Source of the DNA: Komagataeibacter saccharivorans
Lineage (GTDB): Bacteria; Pseudomonadota; Alphaproteobacteria; Acetobacterales; Acetobacteraceae
Assembly: GCF_003207825.1 (NCBI RefSeq)
Contig: NZ_NKTY01000013.1
Coordinates: forward strand, 18,745 to 82,744
DNA: 64,000 bases
Direction: 5' to 3'
Part shown: piece by piece, positions 45,129 to 54,531 of the stretch
How the letters are laid out: each line of letters begins with the position of its first letter
Numbering within the stretch: the first letter of the stretch is position 1
Notes under the pieces: generated by a model
Databases searched by the model: none
What the model was told of the DNA's origin: nothing
What the model saw: only the letters and a program-made list of their open reading frames with translations
Program-made: the position numbers and the translations under genes

Positions 45129-45523
45129 GCAGACCTCCAACACACGATAAAATTGCCCCTGGGGGCATGGCAGGGTAACGCCCATCCGAACCGATGATTT
45201 AAATACCGGGCGCTTAAACTCTGCGATCAGTTCGCGTGAACCGTATAAGGAAGCAGGGCGGACGAAGTTGCACAGCATTCCCCATCACGATCTCAAGATT
45301 ACGCAGGTTTCCTGTCTTCTGGCCTGTTACAGTCTGCTCGTTACCGAAAGATATGAAAGCGTCTGATATGGCGTACAGAATATAGTTCTATTTTTATCTA
45401 TCGAACTTTTTTATTACTGAAACGACTTTGTATTTTTCTTCCCGATGCCTGTGAAGGCCGCATGAGCAATACCTAACATTTATTCATTGCCGTGGACTAT
45501 GATAGCCCAAAGAAATGCCCCCT
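45129..45523. other. Intergenic region upstream of the thioesterase gene
   Basis: About 395 bases between the thioesterase start and the GNAT gene stop (both minus strand). It is AT-rich around 45370-45480 and should hold the thioesterase promoter. No further gene or RNA was seen. Confidence 0.4.
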
Positions 45524-46054
45524 TCAGCTCACAGGTCGTTTTTCAGGCTTCACGCGTTCCAGCAGCAGTGTCGGTTCATCATCAAACAACACTTCGCGCA
45601 GCAGCCGGTAGCCACCTTTTTCCGCCACCCTGACGGACGGTGCATTTTCCGGTGCGACCAGACACACGGTACGGTCGATGCCCCGCACATTGTCCATCCA
45701 GTCCAGCATGCTGATTAACGCCTCGGTGGCAAAACCCTGACCATGCGCCCATGACGCCAGAACCCACCCGGCTTCGGGCGTATCACCAAGGGCCGGTTTT
45801 ATGGGACGGTGGAAATTTCCAAATCCGACATCACCGACATACCTGCCGTCGGCCTTTGTCCGCACACACCAGTAACCATAGCCCAGCAGATCCCACAGGC
45901 CACGATAGCGCAGCAGGCGGAACCAGCTTTCCTGTTCCGACAACGGACGCCCGTTGATGAAACGGACAACCGCCGGATCACTCCACATCGCATGGACATC
46001 ATCGAAATCGGCCCTAGTATGGTAGGATAACGTCAGCCTTGCCGTCCCGATCAT
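45524..46054 (-). CDS. GNAT family N-acetyltransferase (RimJ/RimL-like)
   Basis: A 176-residue acetyltransferase. The N-terminal TARLTLSYHTRADFDDVHAM, the acetyl-CoA loop (SWAHGQGFATEALISMLDWM) and ENAPSVRVAEKGGYRLL fit the Acetyltransf_3 group that acetylates ribosomal-protein N-termini or small molecules. The acceptor cannot be predicted. Monocistronic on the minus strand. Confidence 0.86.
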   Translation of the reverse strand: MIGTARLTLSYHTRADFDDVHAMWSDPAVVRFINGRPLSEQESWFRLLRYRGLWDLLGYGYWCVRTKADGRYVGDVGFGNFHRPIKPALGDTPEAGWVLASWAHGQGFATEALISMLDWMDNVRGIDRTVCLVAPENAPSVRVAEKGGYRLLREVLFDDEPTLLLERVKPEKRPVS

Positions 46055-46232
46055 GTCAAATCCCTGCCCTTCTCTTTACAGGGTGCCTATCGCGTGGTGA
46101 TGCCCTGCTCCGGTATCACTATACAGATGCGCCTGTCCCGTCACGCCCCCCGATCATGCAAGCCGTTTCGCGCAAGGGCAAACAGGACCACCGCCATCGG
46201 GCCCGAAACCGAAACAAGCCAGAAGGCAGGCC

Positions 46233-46496
46233 GTGGCCGCTCCCCACCCCGCCATACGGCGAAAAGGGCTGTCATCACAGGTGGCCTTTGAGCAGAAACT
46301 GGTTCTCGCCCCCGGCGCCGTATTCAGCGTGTCCGGCAATGCAGACAGTTGCATGCGCTTCAATGTAGCCCCGCTGACCGATCCACAAATACGGGACAGA
46401 CCTGATGGCGCGATGAAAGTAGCGGCAGCGCCTGCGCCCCGTCAGAACCCCGACCCTGACATGCCGGCTGCCGATCCATCCCTGACCAGAAAATGA
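46233..46496 (+). pseudogene. Remnant of a MocR/GntR-type PLP-dependent regulator (C-terminal piece)
   Basis: The plus-strand frame reads SSQVAFEQKLVLAPGAVFSV then SGNADSCMRFNVAPLTDPQI, matching the last part of the aminotransferase-like domain of MocR/PdxR-type proteins (pattern: APG..FS..G....C.R.N). There is no HTH or PLP-lysine region upstream; only the C-terminal fifth survives. It is probably a relic of a deleted gene next to the TonB receptor. Confidence 0.5.
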
Positions 46497-46520
46497 TACT
46501 CTGGCCTGTACGATCCATAT

Positions 46521-48881
46521 TCAAAAACTTGCGGAAACCGTTCCAAAATACTGCCGGGGCGCACCGACAAGCGCAGACTGGTAATCCCCCGTAAGCGGCA
46601 GCCCGTTTTCACCGATCTGGGAAATATAGCGTACATTGGCGAGGTTATAGATATTGAAATTGATCGTAAGGTTATGCAGCGGGCCATAACTGCCGAAGCT
46701 GTACCGTGCGCCAAGGCTTGTCATCCAGTAACCCGGCACCGATTCATCATTCATGTAACTGAAATAACGTTTTGACATGTAATTCGCATCAACATGCACT
46801 TCGGCATTATGGAAGCTGTAGGTCAGGTTCGCCTTGTACATAAACTGCGGAAAGGCGACGACTTTCTTGCCCTGCAGGGCATATGTCACCCCCTGCGAGA
46901 CGATATTGTTACCGTAGGTCGAGTGGTTGTAACTGATGCTGTTGGTGAACGCGAGGTGCCGGATGGGCCGCACCGTCAGCAGCGCATCCACGCCATACAT
47001 GCTGACACTTCCCACATTCACCACCGTCGATATGGGCTGGATAATGGTGCCACCGGTCAGGGATTGCAGGCGATTGGAGAAATCCGCATGGTAGGCATTA
47101 AGTGAGCCGGTTATGAGCGACGAATTATACCGATAACCGACATCATAAACCCACGCGGTTTCCGGCTTGATCGTTTTCTTGAGCTGATCGAACGTTTCCT
47201 GATTTGAAACACCCCATGGCGAGCCGAGCTGATAGCCCCCATAGCCGTACGCTTTCATGTTCCGGGTAATATCCACATACAGTTCATGCCCCGGCAGGAA
47301 ATGCCATTCCGCATTGATATGCGGCAGGAACGCCTTCGCACTGGTCAGGCTGCCATTGGGCAGGTCCGTCTGCCCGTTATAGGCTGCGTCATTTGCCGTC
47401 GCCCCCCCGGTGGTTGTCACCAGCAGCGAACGGAACCCCGCGCGAAGCGTCAGGTTGGACAGGACCCGGAAGCGGTCCTCCAGATGGAACTGGAACGTAT
47501 TGGTATTATAGGCCATGCCCCAGTTACGCTGGAACGGCGTGCCAAAATTGCCCGATGCCGCATTGATCGGCGTGCCCTGCCCCAGAACCGGTTCCTGAAA
47601 CATGTCCTGATTGAAGTAATAATGATTGTTTTCGTACCAGACGCCTGCCTCGATCGTGTGTTTCTGGATACGGTATTTGAATGCTGTGGTGAAACCATAT
47701 TTCTGGTTGCCCGCAAAATCGATCTGTTCGGACAGGGGGGAGCCATTGGGCGATGCCGTATATGGTGTCGTCCATGTGCCCCAGTGATTTTCCGCCTGAC
47801 CGTAAACAACGGAATCCCAGTCCAGATGCCTGGTCAGGACCAGATGCATGTTAAGCCCGCCGAGATAGTCGGAAGCATGCGTCACGCCATCATAATACGA
47901 AACATCCAGCGCATCGGGAAAATTGGCCAGACTGCCACTGAACTGCCCTTCAGCCGCGGCATAGGCCCTGGCGTAATTGGGATACGAGTAATCATTGCGA
48001 TACCCCAGCGTGCGGATCATGCTCAGTGACTGATCGGCGTAATTGAACTGGGTTGCGTCGTTCCAGTTGAAAAATATCTTCAGGTTACTGTCCTGACCGA
48101 TCGGCTGCACCAGCTTGGTATTGACCTGCTGATCGAACTGTTCGCCGGGGCCTTTCCATTTATTGCCATCCGACCGGGCGTAGGAGATCATGAATTTGGT
48201 GCCGGACGCATTCAGCTTGCCACTATCGGCCCGTACATAGGTTCTGAACGCATTATGGCTGCCGAACATCTGGGCGACCTTGCCACCATATTTATCCTTC
48301 GGGTCGGACGAGTAGATGTTGATCGACCCACCCAGATTGGTCGTTGACGGCACGGACACATCCCCGCCCCCTTCGGACACATCCATGCGTTCGATATTGT
48401 CGGACAGGATGGCAAAATTGATGGTTTCGCCGTTATAGGTATAATAATCCTGCGCCCCCAGCGGCACGCCATCCAGCGTCACGCCAAGCTGGTTCTGCAC
48501 AAATCCGCGCATATAAAGGCTTGAACCCCATGTATCGACCCCAAGGGGATCGTCGGACACGAAGTTGATGCCTGGCGTGCGTGACAGCATCATCATCGGG
48601 CTGCTGCCCTGCACGAACTGGTCCATGGCGGCACGCGACATGGACCGGACCGCCCCATGCGACACGGACCGCGCGGCGGAAACGGAAATCGTCTCATGGG
48701 TATTGGCATTGCGGCCGGACGGTGATGCAGCCGGTCTGGCAGATGTCGCGCGGGCACGGGTACTGCCGCTGGCCGGAGCGTGGCGCGATGCAGCACCCGC
48801 CGCCAGACCATGCGCAGGAAGCAGCGAGATCGAAATGGCCGATGTAGCCATTAATACCGACAGAAAACCTGACCCATTCAT
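46521..48881 (-). CDS. TonB-dependent outer-membrane receptor
   Basis: A 786-residue outer-membrane transporter. A signal peptide (about residues 1-28) is followed by a Ser/Ala-rich linker, a plug domain (SSLYMRGFVQNQLGVTLDGV, MDVSEGGGDVSVPSTTNLGG) and a 22-strand barrel ending in ...GTVSASF with a terminal Phe. It imports a ligand such as a siderophore, vitamin or other nutrient using TonB energy. No Fur box was recognised upstream. AAGGA lies about 10 bases before the ATG. Ligand unknown. Confidence 0.9.
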   Translation of the reverse strand: MNGSGFLSVLMATSAISISLLPAHGLAAGAASRHAPASGSTRARATSARPAASPSGRNANTHETISVSAARSVSHGAVRSMSRAAMDQFVQGSSPMMMLSRTPGINFVSDDPLGVDTWGSSLYMRGFVQNQLGVTLDGVPLGAQDYYTYNGETINFAILSDNIERMDVSEGGGDVSVPSTTNLGGSINIYSSDPKDKYGGKVAQMFGSHNAFRTYVRADSGKLNASGTKFMISYARSDGNKWKGPGEQFDQQVNTKLVQPIGQDSNLKIFFNWNDATQFNYADQSLSMIRTLGYRNDYSYPNYARAYAAAEGQFSGSLANFPDALDVSYYDGVTHASDYLGGLNMHLVLTRHLDWDSVVYGQAENHWGTWTTPYTASPNGSPLSEQIDFAGNQKYGFTTAFKYRIQKHTIEAGVWYENNHYYFNQDMFQEPVLGQGTPINAASGNFGTPFQRNWGMAYNTNTFQFHLEDRFRVLSNLTLRAGFRSLLVTTTGGATANDAAYNGQTDLPNGSLTSAKAFLPHINAEWHFLPGHELYVDITRNMKAYGYGGYQLGSPWGVSNQETFDQLKKTIKPETAWVYDVGYRYNSSLITGSLNAYHADFSNRLQSLTGGTIIQPISTVVNVGSVSMYGVDALLTVRPIRHLAFTNSISYNHSTYGNNIVSQGVTYALQGKKVVAFPQFMYKANLTYSFHNAEVHVDANYMSKRYFSYMNDESVPGYWMTSLGARYSFGSYGPLHNLTINFNIYNLANVRYISQIGENGLPLTGDYQSALVGAPRQYFGTVSASF

Positions 48882-49578
48882 TTCGTGCGGTTCCTTTCGT
48901 ATTCCGGTTCGGTACCGGAACGATATGCGGCAGGGGACACAGAGCGTGGATATCCGTTGATGTCGTTTTTATTAAAAAATACTGTAAATATAGGCTGTTG
49001 ATACTTGCGCCATGCCGCCACGAAACATGATTTTCACATCCGCGAAATGGAGCATGTTCCTGCATTCGCATACATGGCGGGGCCGGAAATACATGCCCCT
49101 ATCGCCGATGGTGGAAATAGTGGCGGTCACTGACATCAGGCACCGGTACGGCGCCACGCATGTCTTCCATTACTATGTAACTGACAGTTCTGGCACGCCC
49201 CGGCCAGTAACCGGAAGCCAGACGGTATAAGGTGACTGAACAATACTGCCCCGATTGAACAGCGGGGATGCAGGCAGGATATGTGATGAGGCGTACATCT
49301 GGTGTTTCATGATGGAAACATCCCTGATCAATGATCGCGTCTGAACGCACAGTGCATGCATATTGAACGGTCGTGCAACAAAAATTCGTAACGCCATCGA
49401 AAAAATAATTCCTGCACGAAAACGTTTTCTGGAATCTCGATATATTGTATATTTATTCAATAATCTGTCGGTTTCCTTCAACGGATCAGGCAGGGTAATT
49501 GGGAGAAGTGTCGATGCACGCGATTTGATTGAACGTTCAGTCAATGTGCTGAGACGGATGATTGCAGAGGAAACCATC
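48882..49578. other. Intergenic region between the TonB receptor and the BetI-BetB gene
   Basis: About 700 bases with divergent promoters. The BetI operator is at 49525-49544. AT-rich stretches at 48965-48995 and 49437-49465 may hold -10 regions. Open frames here lack homology or Shine-Dalgarno sites and are judged non-coding. Confidence 0.45.
49525..49544 (+). promoter_or_regulatory. BetI operator
   Basis: TTGATTGAACGTTCAGTCAA is a 20-base inverted repeat with one mismatch. It matches the known BetI-type operator pattern TTGATTGAACGTTCAATCAA. It ends 34 bases before the preferred GTG start of the BetI-BetB fusion, so the encoded repressor domain probably controls its own transcription. Confidence 0.75.
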
Positions 49579-51657
49579 GTGGCAACTGAGCAGCGTGACG
49601 ACAGCCGCCGGACCCATTTCATCAATATGACCCTTGCGGTTCTGGCCGATTGCGGAAATTCCGGCACGACGCTGGCGCGCATAGCGAATCGCGCCAATGT
49701 TTCCCCTGCCCTGCTGGTGCATTACTTTGGTGACAAGGATTCCCTTCTGGGGGCGGCATTCCAGCATCTGGTCAACCAGTTCCAGCATGACACGACGCAG
49801 GCGCTGAAATCCGCACCCACATGGCGCGCCCGGATCGCCGCGATTGTCGGCTGCTGCCTGGACAGCAGCCAGTTTCGCAAGGATGTGGGATCGGTCTGGC
49901 TGGCTTTCTGGGGGCAGGCGATCCATGTCCCGGCCATTATGGAAGTCCAGCGCATCTATCAGGAGCAGCTATTATCCAATCTGAGCAATGCGCTGCGCCC
50001 CGTCCTGTCGGAAGAGCAGATCCTGCCGGTCGCAACAACCATCGGCGCCCTGATCGACGGCATATGGCTACGCGCGGCACTACAGGGCGTGGATGAAGCG
50101 GATACGCAGGCCGTTGTCGAACAGATCGGCAATTTCGTGGATTCCTGCATCGCCGGGCGTCAGGCACAGAAACTGTCCCTGCCCGCCATACAGCAGGCGA
50201 TACCCGATACCTGCAAAAGCTGGATTGACGGCCGCCCCTTCGCATCCACCGGCGCGCGTTTCACCACGCTTAACCCGGCAACGGGGGAAATCCTTGCCCA
50301 TGTCGAAAGTGCTACGGCCCATGAACTGGACGCGGCGATAGAAAGTGCGGGACGCGGCCAGAAGATATGGGCCGCCATGTCCGGCACGGAACGCGGTCGT
50401 ATCCTGCGCCGCGCGGCTGACCTGTTGCGCGAAAACAGCAGGCTTCTGGCGCATCTGGAAACGCTCGATACCGGCAAGCCCATTGCAGAAACACAGGCTG
50501 TGGACATTCATTCCGGTGCCGACGCGCTGGAATATTACGGATCGCTCGCCGCCACCATCAACGGGGAGGCGATGGATCTGGGTAGCGATGCCTTCGGCTA
50601 CACCCGGCGTGAACCGCTGGGCATTACCGCAGGCATCGGGGCGTGGAATTACCCGCTACAGATTGCATGCTGGAAATCGGCGCCCGCACTGGCCTGCGGC
50701 AATGCCATGATATTCAAGCCATCGGAACTTACCCCGCTTACGGCGCTCCGGCTTGCCGAAATCTATCGGCAGGCCGGGCTGCCTGACGGGGTGTTCAATG
50801 TGCTGGCGGGCGGGCGCGAGACGGGCGAACTGCTGGCCACCGCACCGGCCATACGCAAGGTTTCGCTGACCGGTTCGGTCGGCACCGGTCGGCAGGTCAT
50901 GGCTTCCGCCGCGCAGAGCCTGAAATATGTGACGCTCGAACTCGGGGGTAAATCCCCCCTCATCATCTTTGACGATGCGGATATCGGGAACGCGGTTTCA
51001 GCCGCGCTACTGGCCAATTTCTATTCCGGCGGTGAAATCTGCTCCAACGGCACGCGGGTTTTCGTCCACCAGAACATACATGAACAGTTCATCGCCGCCC
51101 TGAAGGCGCGGGTGGAAAAAATGCGTATCGGCCATCCGCTGGACCCGAAAACGCAGGTCGGGTCGCTCGTCTCGCACGACCATATGGAAAAGGTGCTCGG
51201 TTACATCGAACTGGGTAAACGGGAAGGGGCAACCCTGCTGACCGGCGGCCACCGCGTAACGGACGGCGCACTTGCCGCGGGTGCTTTTGTAGCGCCCACG
51301 GTCTTTACCAACTGCACCGATGACATGCGCATCATGCGCGAGGAGATTTTCGGTCCGGTCATGTCCGTCACCACCTTTACTGACGAGGACGAGGTGGTGG
51401 CACGCGCCAACAACACCGAATTCGGTCTGGCCGCCGGCATATTCACGCAGAATCTGGCACGCGGGCACCGGGTCATCAGCCGTCTGGAGGCCGGAACGTG
51501 CTGGATCAACAACTATAACATCACACCAATTGAAATGCCGTTTGGTGGCGTAAAGCAGTCGGGGCTTGGGCGGGAGAACAGTCGTCTCGCCCTGGAACAC
51601 TATACACAGGTGAAGAGTGTATATGTCGCATTGGGCAATGTTGATTCACCTTACTGA
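49579..51657 (+). CDS. betB: BetI-BetB fusion: TetR repressor fused to betaine aldehyde dehydrogenase
   Basis: A 692-residue protein in one uninterrupted frame. Residues about 1-200 are a BetI-type TetR repressor ([40 protein letters not shown]). After a short linker, residues about 215-690 form a full-length betaine aldehyde dehydrogenase: [37 protein letters not shown] (Glu) and [13 protein letters not shown] (Cys). It oxidises betaine aldehyde to glycine betaine. The GTG start at 49579 has AGAGGAA 6-7 bases upstream. The open frame continues to 49363, but that extension contains the operator. Normally betI and betB are separate genes. Choline dehydrogenase follows by 17 bases. Confidence 0.9.
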   Translation: MATEQRDDSRRTHFINMTLAVLADCGNSGTTLARIANRANVSPALLVHYFGDKDSLLGAAFQHLVNQFQHDTTQALKSAPTWRARIAAIVGCCLDSSQFRKDVGSVWLAFWGQAIHVPAIMEVQRIYQEQLLSNLSNALRPVLSEEQILPVATTIGALIDGIWLRAALQGVDEADTQAVVEQIGNFVDSCIAGRQAQKLSLPAIQQAIPDTCKSWIDGRPFASTGARFTTLNPATGEILAHVESATAHELDAAIESAGRGQKIWAAMSGTERGRILRRAADLLRENSRLLAHLETLDTGKPIAETQAVDIHSGADALEYYGSLAATINGEAMDLGSDAFGYTRREPLGITAGIGAWNYPLQIACWKSAPALACGNAMIFKPSELTPLTALRLAEIYRQAGLPDGVFNVLAGGRETGELLATAPAIRKVSLTGSVGTGRQVMASAAQSLKYVTLELGGKSPLIIFDDADIGNAVSAALLANFYSGGEICSNGTRVFVHQNIHEQFIAALKARVEKMRIGHPLDPKTQVGSLVSHDHMEKVLGYIELGKREGATLLTGGHRVTDGALAAGAFVAPTVFTNCTDDMRIMREEIFGPVMSVTTFTDEDEVVARANNTEFGLAAGIFTQNLARGHRVISRLEAGTCWINNYNITPIEMPFGGVKQSGLGRENSRLALEHYTQVKSVYVALGNVDSPY

Positions 51658-51674
51658 TCAAAAGGAAATTCATT

Positions 51675-53330
51675 GTGTCCGAATTCGATTACATCATTGT
51701 GGGCGCAGGGTCGGCGGGCTGCGTTCTGGCCAACAGGCTGACCGAGACCGGTAAGGACAAGGTTCTGCTTCTCGAATTCGGTGGCAGCGACCGCTCCATT
51801 ATTGTCCAGATGCCAAGCGCGCTGGCCATGCCCATGCATGACCGCCGCTTCAACTGGTTTTATGAAAGTGAACCCGAACCCCATCTTGGCGGCCGCCGTA
51901 TGAATACCCCACGGGGCAAGGGGCTGGGTGGTTCTTCATCCATCAATGGCATGGTCTATGTCCGGGGAAACCCGCTGGACTATCAGGAATGGGAAGAGTC
52001 CGGTGCGCAGGGGTGGGGATACCGTCATGTCCTGCCCTATTTCCGGCGCGCCGAAGGGTGCGATGATGGGGACGGGGTCTATCGCGGCCGTTCGGGGCCA
52101 CTGCACACCCAGTACGGCACGCTGGATAATCCGCTACATGAAGCATGGATGAAAGCGGGTGAGCAGGCAGGCTATGTAAGGACATCGGATTACAACGGCT
52201 TCCGGCAGGAAGGCTTCGATAAAATGGCCATGACCGTCAAGAACGGTCGCCGCTGGAACACAGCCAACGCCTATCTGCGCCCTGCCCTGTCACGCCCGGG
52301 CCTGAAGGTGGAAACGCATGCGCGCGTCACCCGCATCCTGTTTGAAGGCAGGCGTGCGGTGGGGCTGGTCTACCGTCAGGGCGGGAAGGAAACAACCGTC
52401 CGGGCGCGCAGGGAAATCATACTCAGTGGCGGGCCGGTCAATACGCCCCAGCTTCTTAAACTGTCGGGTATCGGTCCGGCGGCGGAACTGCGCGAACACG
52501 GCATTTCCGTACTGGCTGACCGCCCCGGCGTAGGCGAAAACCTTCAGGATCATCTGGAGTTTTATTTTCAGGTCGCGTGCAGAAAACCGATCACGCTCTA
52601 TTCCGCCATGAGTACGCTCGCCAGGGCGCGGATTGGCCTGCGCTGGCTGCTGCGCAAGGATGGGCTGGGGGCAACCAATCATTTTGAAAGCTGCGGTTTC
52701 ATACGCAGCCGACCCGGCATCCGCTACCCGGATATCCAGTTCCATTTCCTGCCGCTTGCTGTCACCTATGATGGCAAAAGTCTGGCTACGGGCCATGGCT
52801 ATCAGGCGCATGTCGGGCCCATGCGCTCGAAAAGCCGGGGATGGGTGCGCCTGCGTTCCGCCGATCCGGAAGACAAGCCAAGGATCTTTTTCAATTACAT
52901 GAGCCACCCCGAAGACTGGGAGGATATGCGCAACTGCATCCGCCTGACGCGTGAAATCTTCGCCCAGCCTGCTTTCGATCCCTATCGTGGAAAGGAAATA
53001 CAGCCCGGCGCGCAATGCCAGACCGATGAACAGATGAATGACTTCATCCGCGATAAGGTCGAAAGCGCCCTGCATCCCTCGTGTACCTGCAAGATGGGAC
53101 GAAGCGATGATCCGATGGCCGTAGTAGATGCCGAAACGCGGGTCATCGGGGTGGACGGGCTGCGTGTTGTGGATTCATCCATCATGCCGCGCATCACCAA
53201 CGGCAACCTGAATGCCCCCACGGTCATGATAGCGGAAAAAGCCGCAGACCATATCAGGGGCATACCGTTGCTGGCGGCCTCCAACGCTCCCTTTTATGAA
53301 GCCCCGGACTGGCAGACCCGACAGCGGTAA
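51675..53330 (+). CDS. betA: Choline dehydrogenase (GMC oxidoreductase)
   Basis: A 551-residue FAD-dependent GMC oxidoreductase that oxidises choline to betaine aldehyde (and possibly onward). The FAD-binding motif is YIIVGAGSAGCVLANRL. GMC signatures are GKGLGGSSSINGMVYVRG and GPVNTPQLLKLSGIG. The C-terminal active-site segment contains HPSCTCKMGRSDDPMAVVD and NGNLNAPTVMIAEKAAD. GTG start at 51675 with AAAGGA about 9 bases upstream. Co-transcribed with the BetI-BetB gene to supply the osmoprotectant betaine. Confidence 0.93.
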   Translation: MSEFDYIIVGAGSAGCVLANRLTETGKDKVLLLEFGGSDRSIIVQMPSALAMPMHDRRFNWFYESEPEPHLGGRRMNTPRGKGLGGSSSINGMVYVRGNPLDYQEWEESGAQGWGYRHVLPYFRRAEGCDDGDGVYRGRSGPLHTQYGTLDNPLHEAWMKAGEQAGYVRTSDYNGFRQEGFDKMAMTVKNGRRWNTANAYLRPALSRPGLKVETHARVTRILFEGRRAVGLVYRQGGKETTVRARREIILSGGPVNTPQLLKLSGIGPAAELREHGISVLADRPGVGENLQDHLEFYFQVACRKPITLYSAMSTLARARIGLRWLLRKDGLGATNHFESCGFIRSRPGIRYPDIQFHFLPLAVTYDGKSLATGHGYQAHVGPMRSKSRGWVRLRSADPEDKPRIFFNYMSHPEDWEDMRNCIRLTREIFAQPAFDPYRGKEIQPGAQCQTDEQMNDFIRDKVESALHPSCTCKMGRSDDPMAVVDAETRVIGVDGLRVVDSSIMPRITNGNLNAPTVMIAEKAADHIRGIPLLAASNAPFYEAPDWQTRQR

Positions 53331-53373
53331 GGCAGATACGGCCCGCCCTGAATACCGTTGGAAAAGTAGAGAA

Positions 53374-53413
53374 GTTTTGGGTGCCGCCTTAAAAAAAAGC
53401 GGCACCCAAAAAC
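53374..53413. terminator. Bidirectional terminator hairpin; dispersed repeat copy 4
   Basis: GTTTTGGGTGCCGC pairs with GCGGCACCCAAAAAC around an A-rich loop, flanked by A/T tracts. It lies between the convergent betA and SDR genes and probably terminates both. Its right half is nearly the same as repeat copy 1 at 7704-7742. Confidence 0.7.
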
Positions 53414-53440
53414 TTTTATCCATGCATGCCTATCCGGTCT

Positions 53441-54223
53441 TTACTGCGCCAGATAGCCGCCATCCACGGGCAGAACCGCGCCGGTGATGAACGATGCCTC
53501 GTCCGATGCAAGGAACAGGATGGCGCTGGCCACTTCCTCGGGCCGTCCCATCCGGCCCAGCGGGTGCATGGACACGACCTTCTCAATTCCTTCCTTGCCC
53601 ATCTTGGCCACGGCTGGCGTATCGATCGTGCCAGGTGCGACTGCATTAACGCGCACGCCCTTGTCAGCAAGGTCGATGGCCAGATGCTTGGTCAGGCCGG
53701 ACGCCACGAATTTCGCCGGTCCATAGACCGCCTGCCCCTTCTGGCCCGCGAATGCGGAAATTGAGGACAGGCAGACGATCGCCCCCTTTCCTGCCTTCAC
53801 CATCTCGGCTGCCGCGTATTTGCAGCTCAGGAACATGCCACGTCCATCAACGGCCATGGTGTGATCCCACAGATCGGCGGTAGCCGATGCCAGATCGGCT
53901 TCGGGAATGACACCGGCATTCGCGATCAGGATATCAATCCGGCCAAAATGGCGCACGGCCTCGTTCATCAGGCGCTGGACATCGGCCTCACTGGCAATGT
54001 CGCCAGCAACCGCCAGAACGTCACAGCCCCGCGCCGTCAGTTCACCCGCAACGGCATCCAGTTTTTCCTGATCCAGATCCGCGAGCACGAGTTTTGCACC
54101 CTCGGTCGCAAAACGCTCAGCCGTGGCCCGTCCCATCCCGCTGGCCGCACCGGTTATCACGGCAACCTTGTCCTGTATCCGGCCGCCAGTGGAAACTGTG
54201 TTGGGGCGTGAGTGTTCTGACAT
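53441..54223 (-). CDS. Short-chain dehydrogenase/reductase
   Basis: A 260-residue classical SDR. The cofactor motif is VITGAASGMGRATAERF; the acidic residue after strand 2 (VLADLD) favours NAD(H). NAG is in IANAGVIPE, and the active site is SSISAFAGQKGQAVYGPAKF (Ser, Tyr-x3-Lys). The C-terminal MGRPEEVASAILFLASDEAS is typical. AGGAGAAACGG precedes the start at 54223, favoured over 54250. The substrate is unknown. It converges on betA. Confidence 0.9.
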   Translation of the reverse strand: MSEHSRPNTVSTGGRIQDKVAVITGAASGMGRATAERFATEGAKLVLADLDQEKLDAVAGELTARGCDVLAVAGDIASEADVQRLMNEAVRHFGRIDILIANAGVIPEADLASATADLWDHTMAVDGRGMFLSCKYAAAEMVKAGKGAIVCLSSISAFAGQKGQAVYGPAKFVASGLTKHLAIDLADKGVRVNAVAPGTIDTPAVAKMGKEGIEKVVSMHPLGRMGRPEEVASAILFLASDEASFITGAVLPVDGGYLAQ

Positions 54224-54531
54224 CCGTTTCTCCTGATATCTGTTGTGCACAGCCCCCCAACGAACGGGAGGCCGAGACGTTGACTGCTATTTTTCCCATG
54301 CTTTTACGAAACAGGTCGTGCCACAGCACGCGTTCCGTAGACAGCATGGACCGGAAGGGTGGATTTTCCCAACGTCCCCCGGATGCCTACAGCACGGTGC
54401 GGCCAAACGCCATACGGGCAGATCGTGCCGGTGCCTGTGACGCGATGCCCGATGACGCCTGTTTACGGGGCGCGTGGGCTGCGTAATAAGGGCGGAACTT
54501 TCCGTCTCTCCCTTTCAGCATCCGGGGTTCC
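54224..54531. other. Intergenic region between SDR and ABC-F genes
   Basis: About 310 bases holding divergent promoters for the SDR gene (minus) and ABC-F gene (plus). No repeat, RNA or small gene was recognised. Confidence 0.4.

Noticed and set aside
46141..46275. 44-codon minus-strand frame with one hydrophobic segment downstream of the TonB receptor
   Set aside because: No family recognised and it overlaps the MocR relic; possibly a small membrane protein, but support is too weak.
49363..49578. N-terminal extension of the BetI-BetB protein
   Set aside because: Contains the BetI operator and lacks TetR homology; the GTG at 49579 has a good ribosome binding site.
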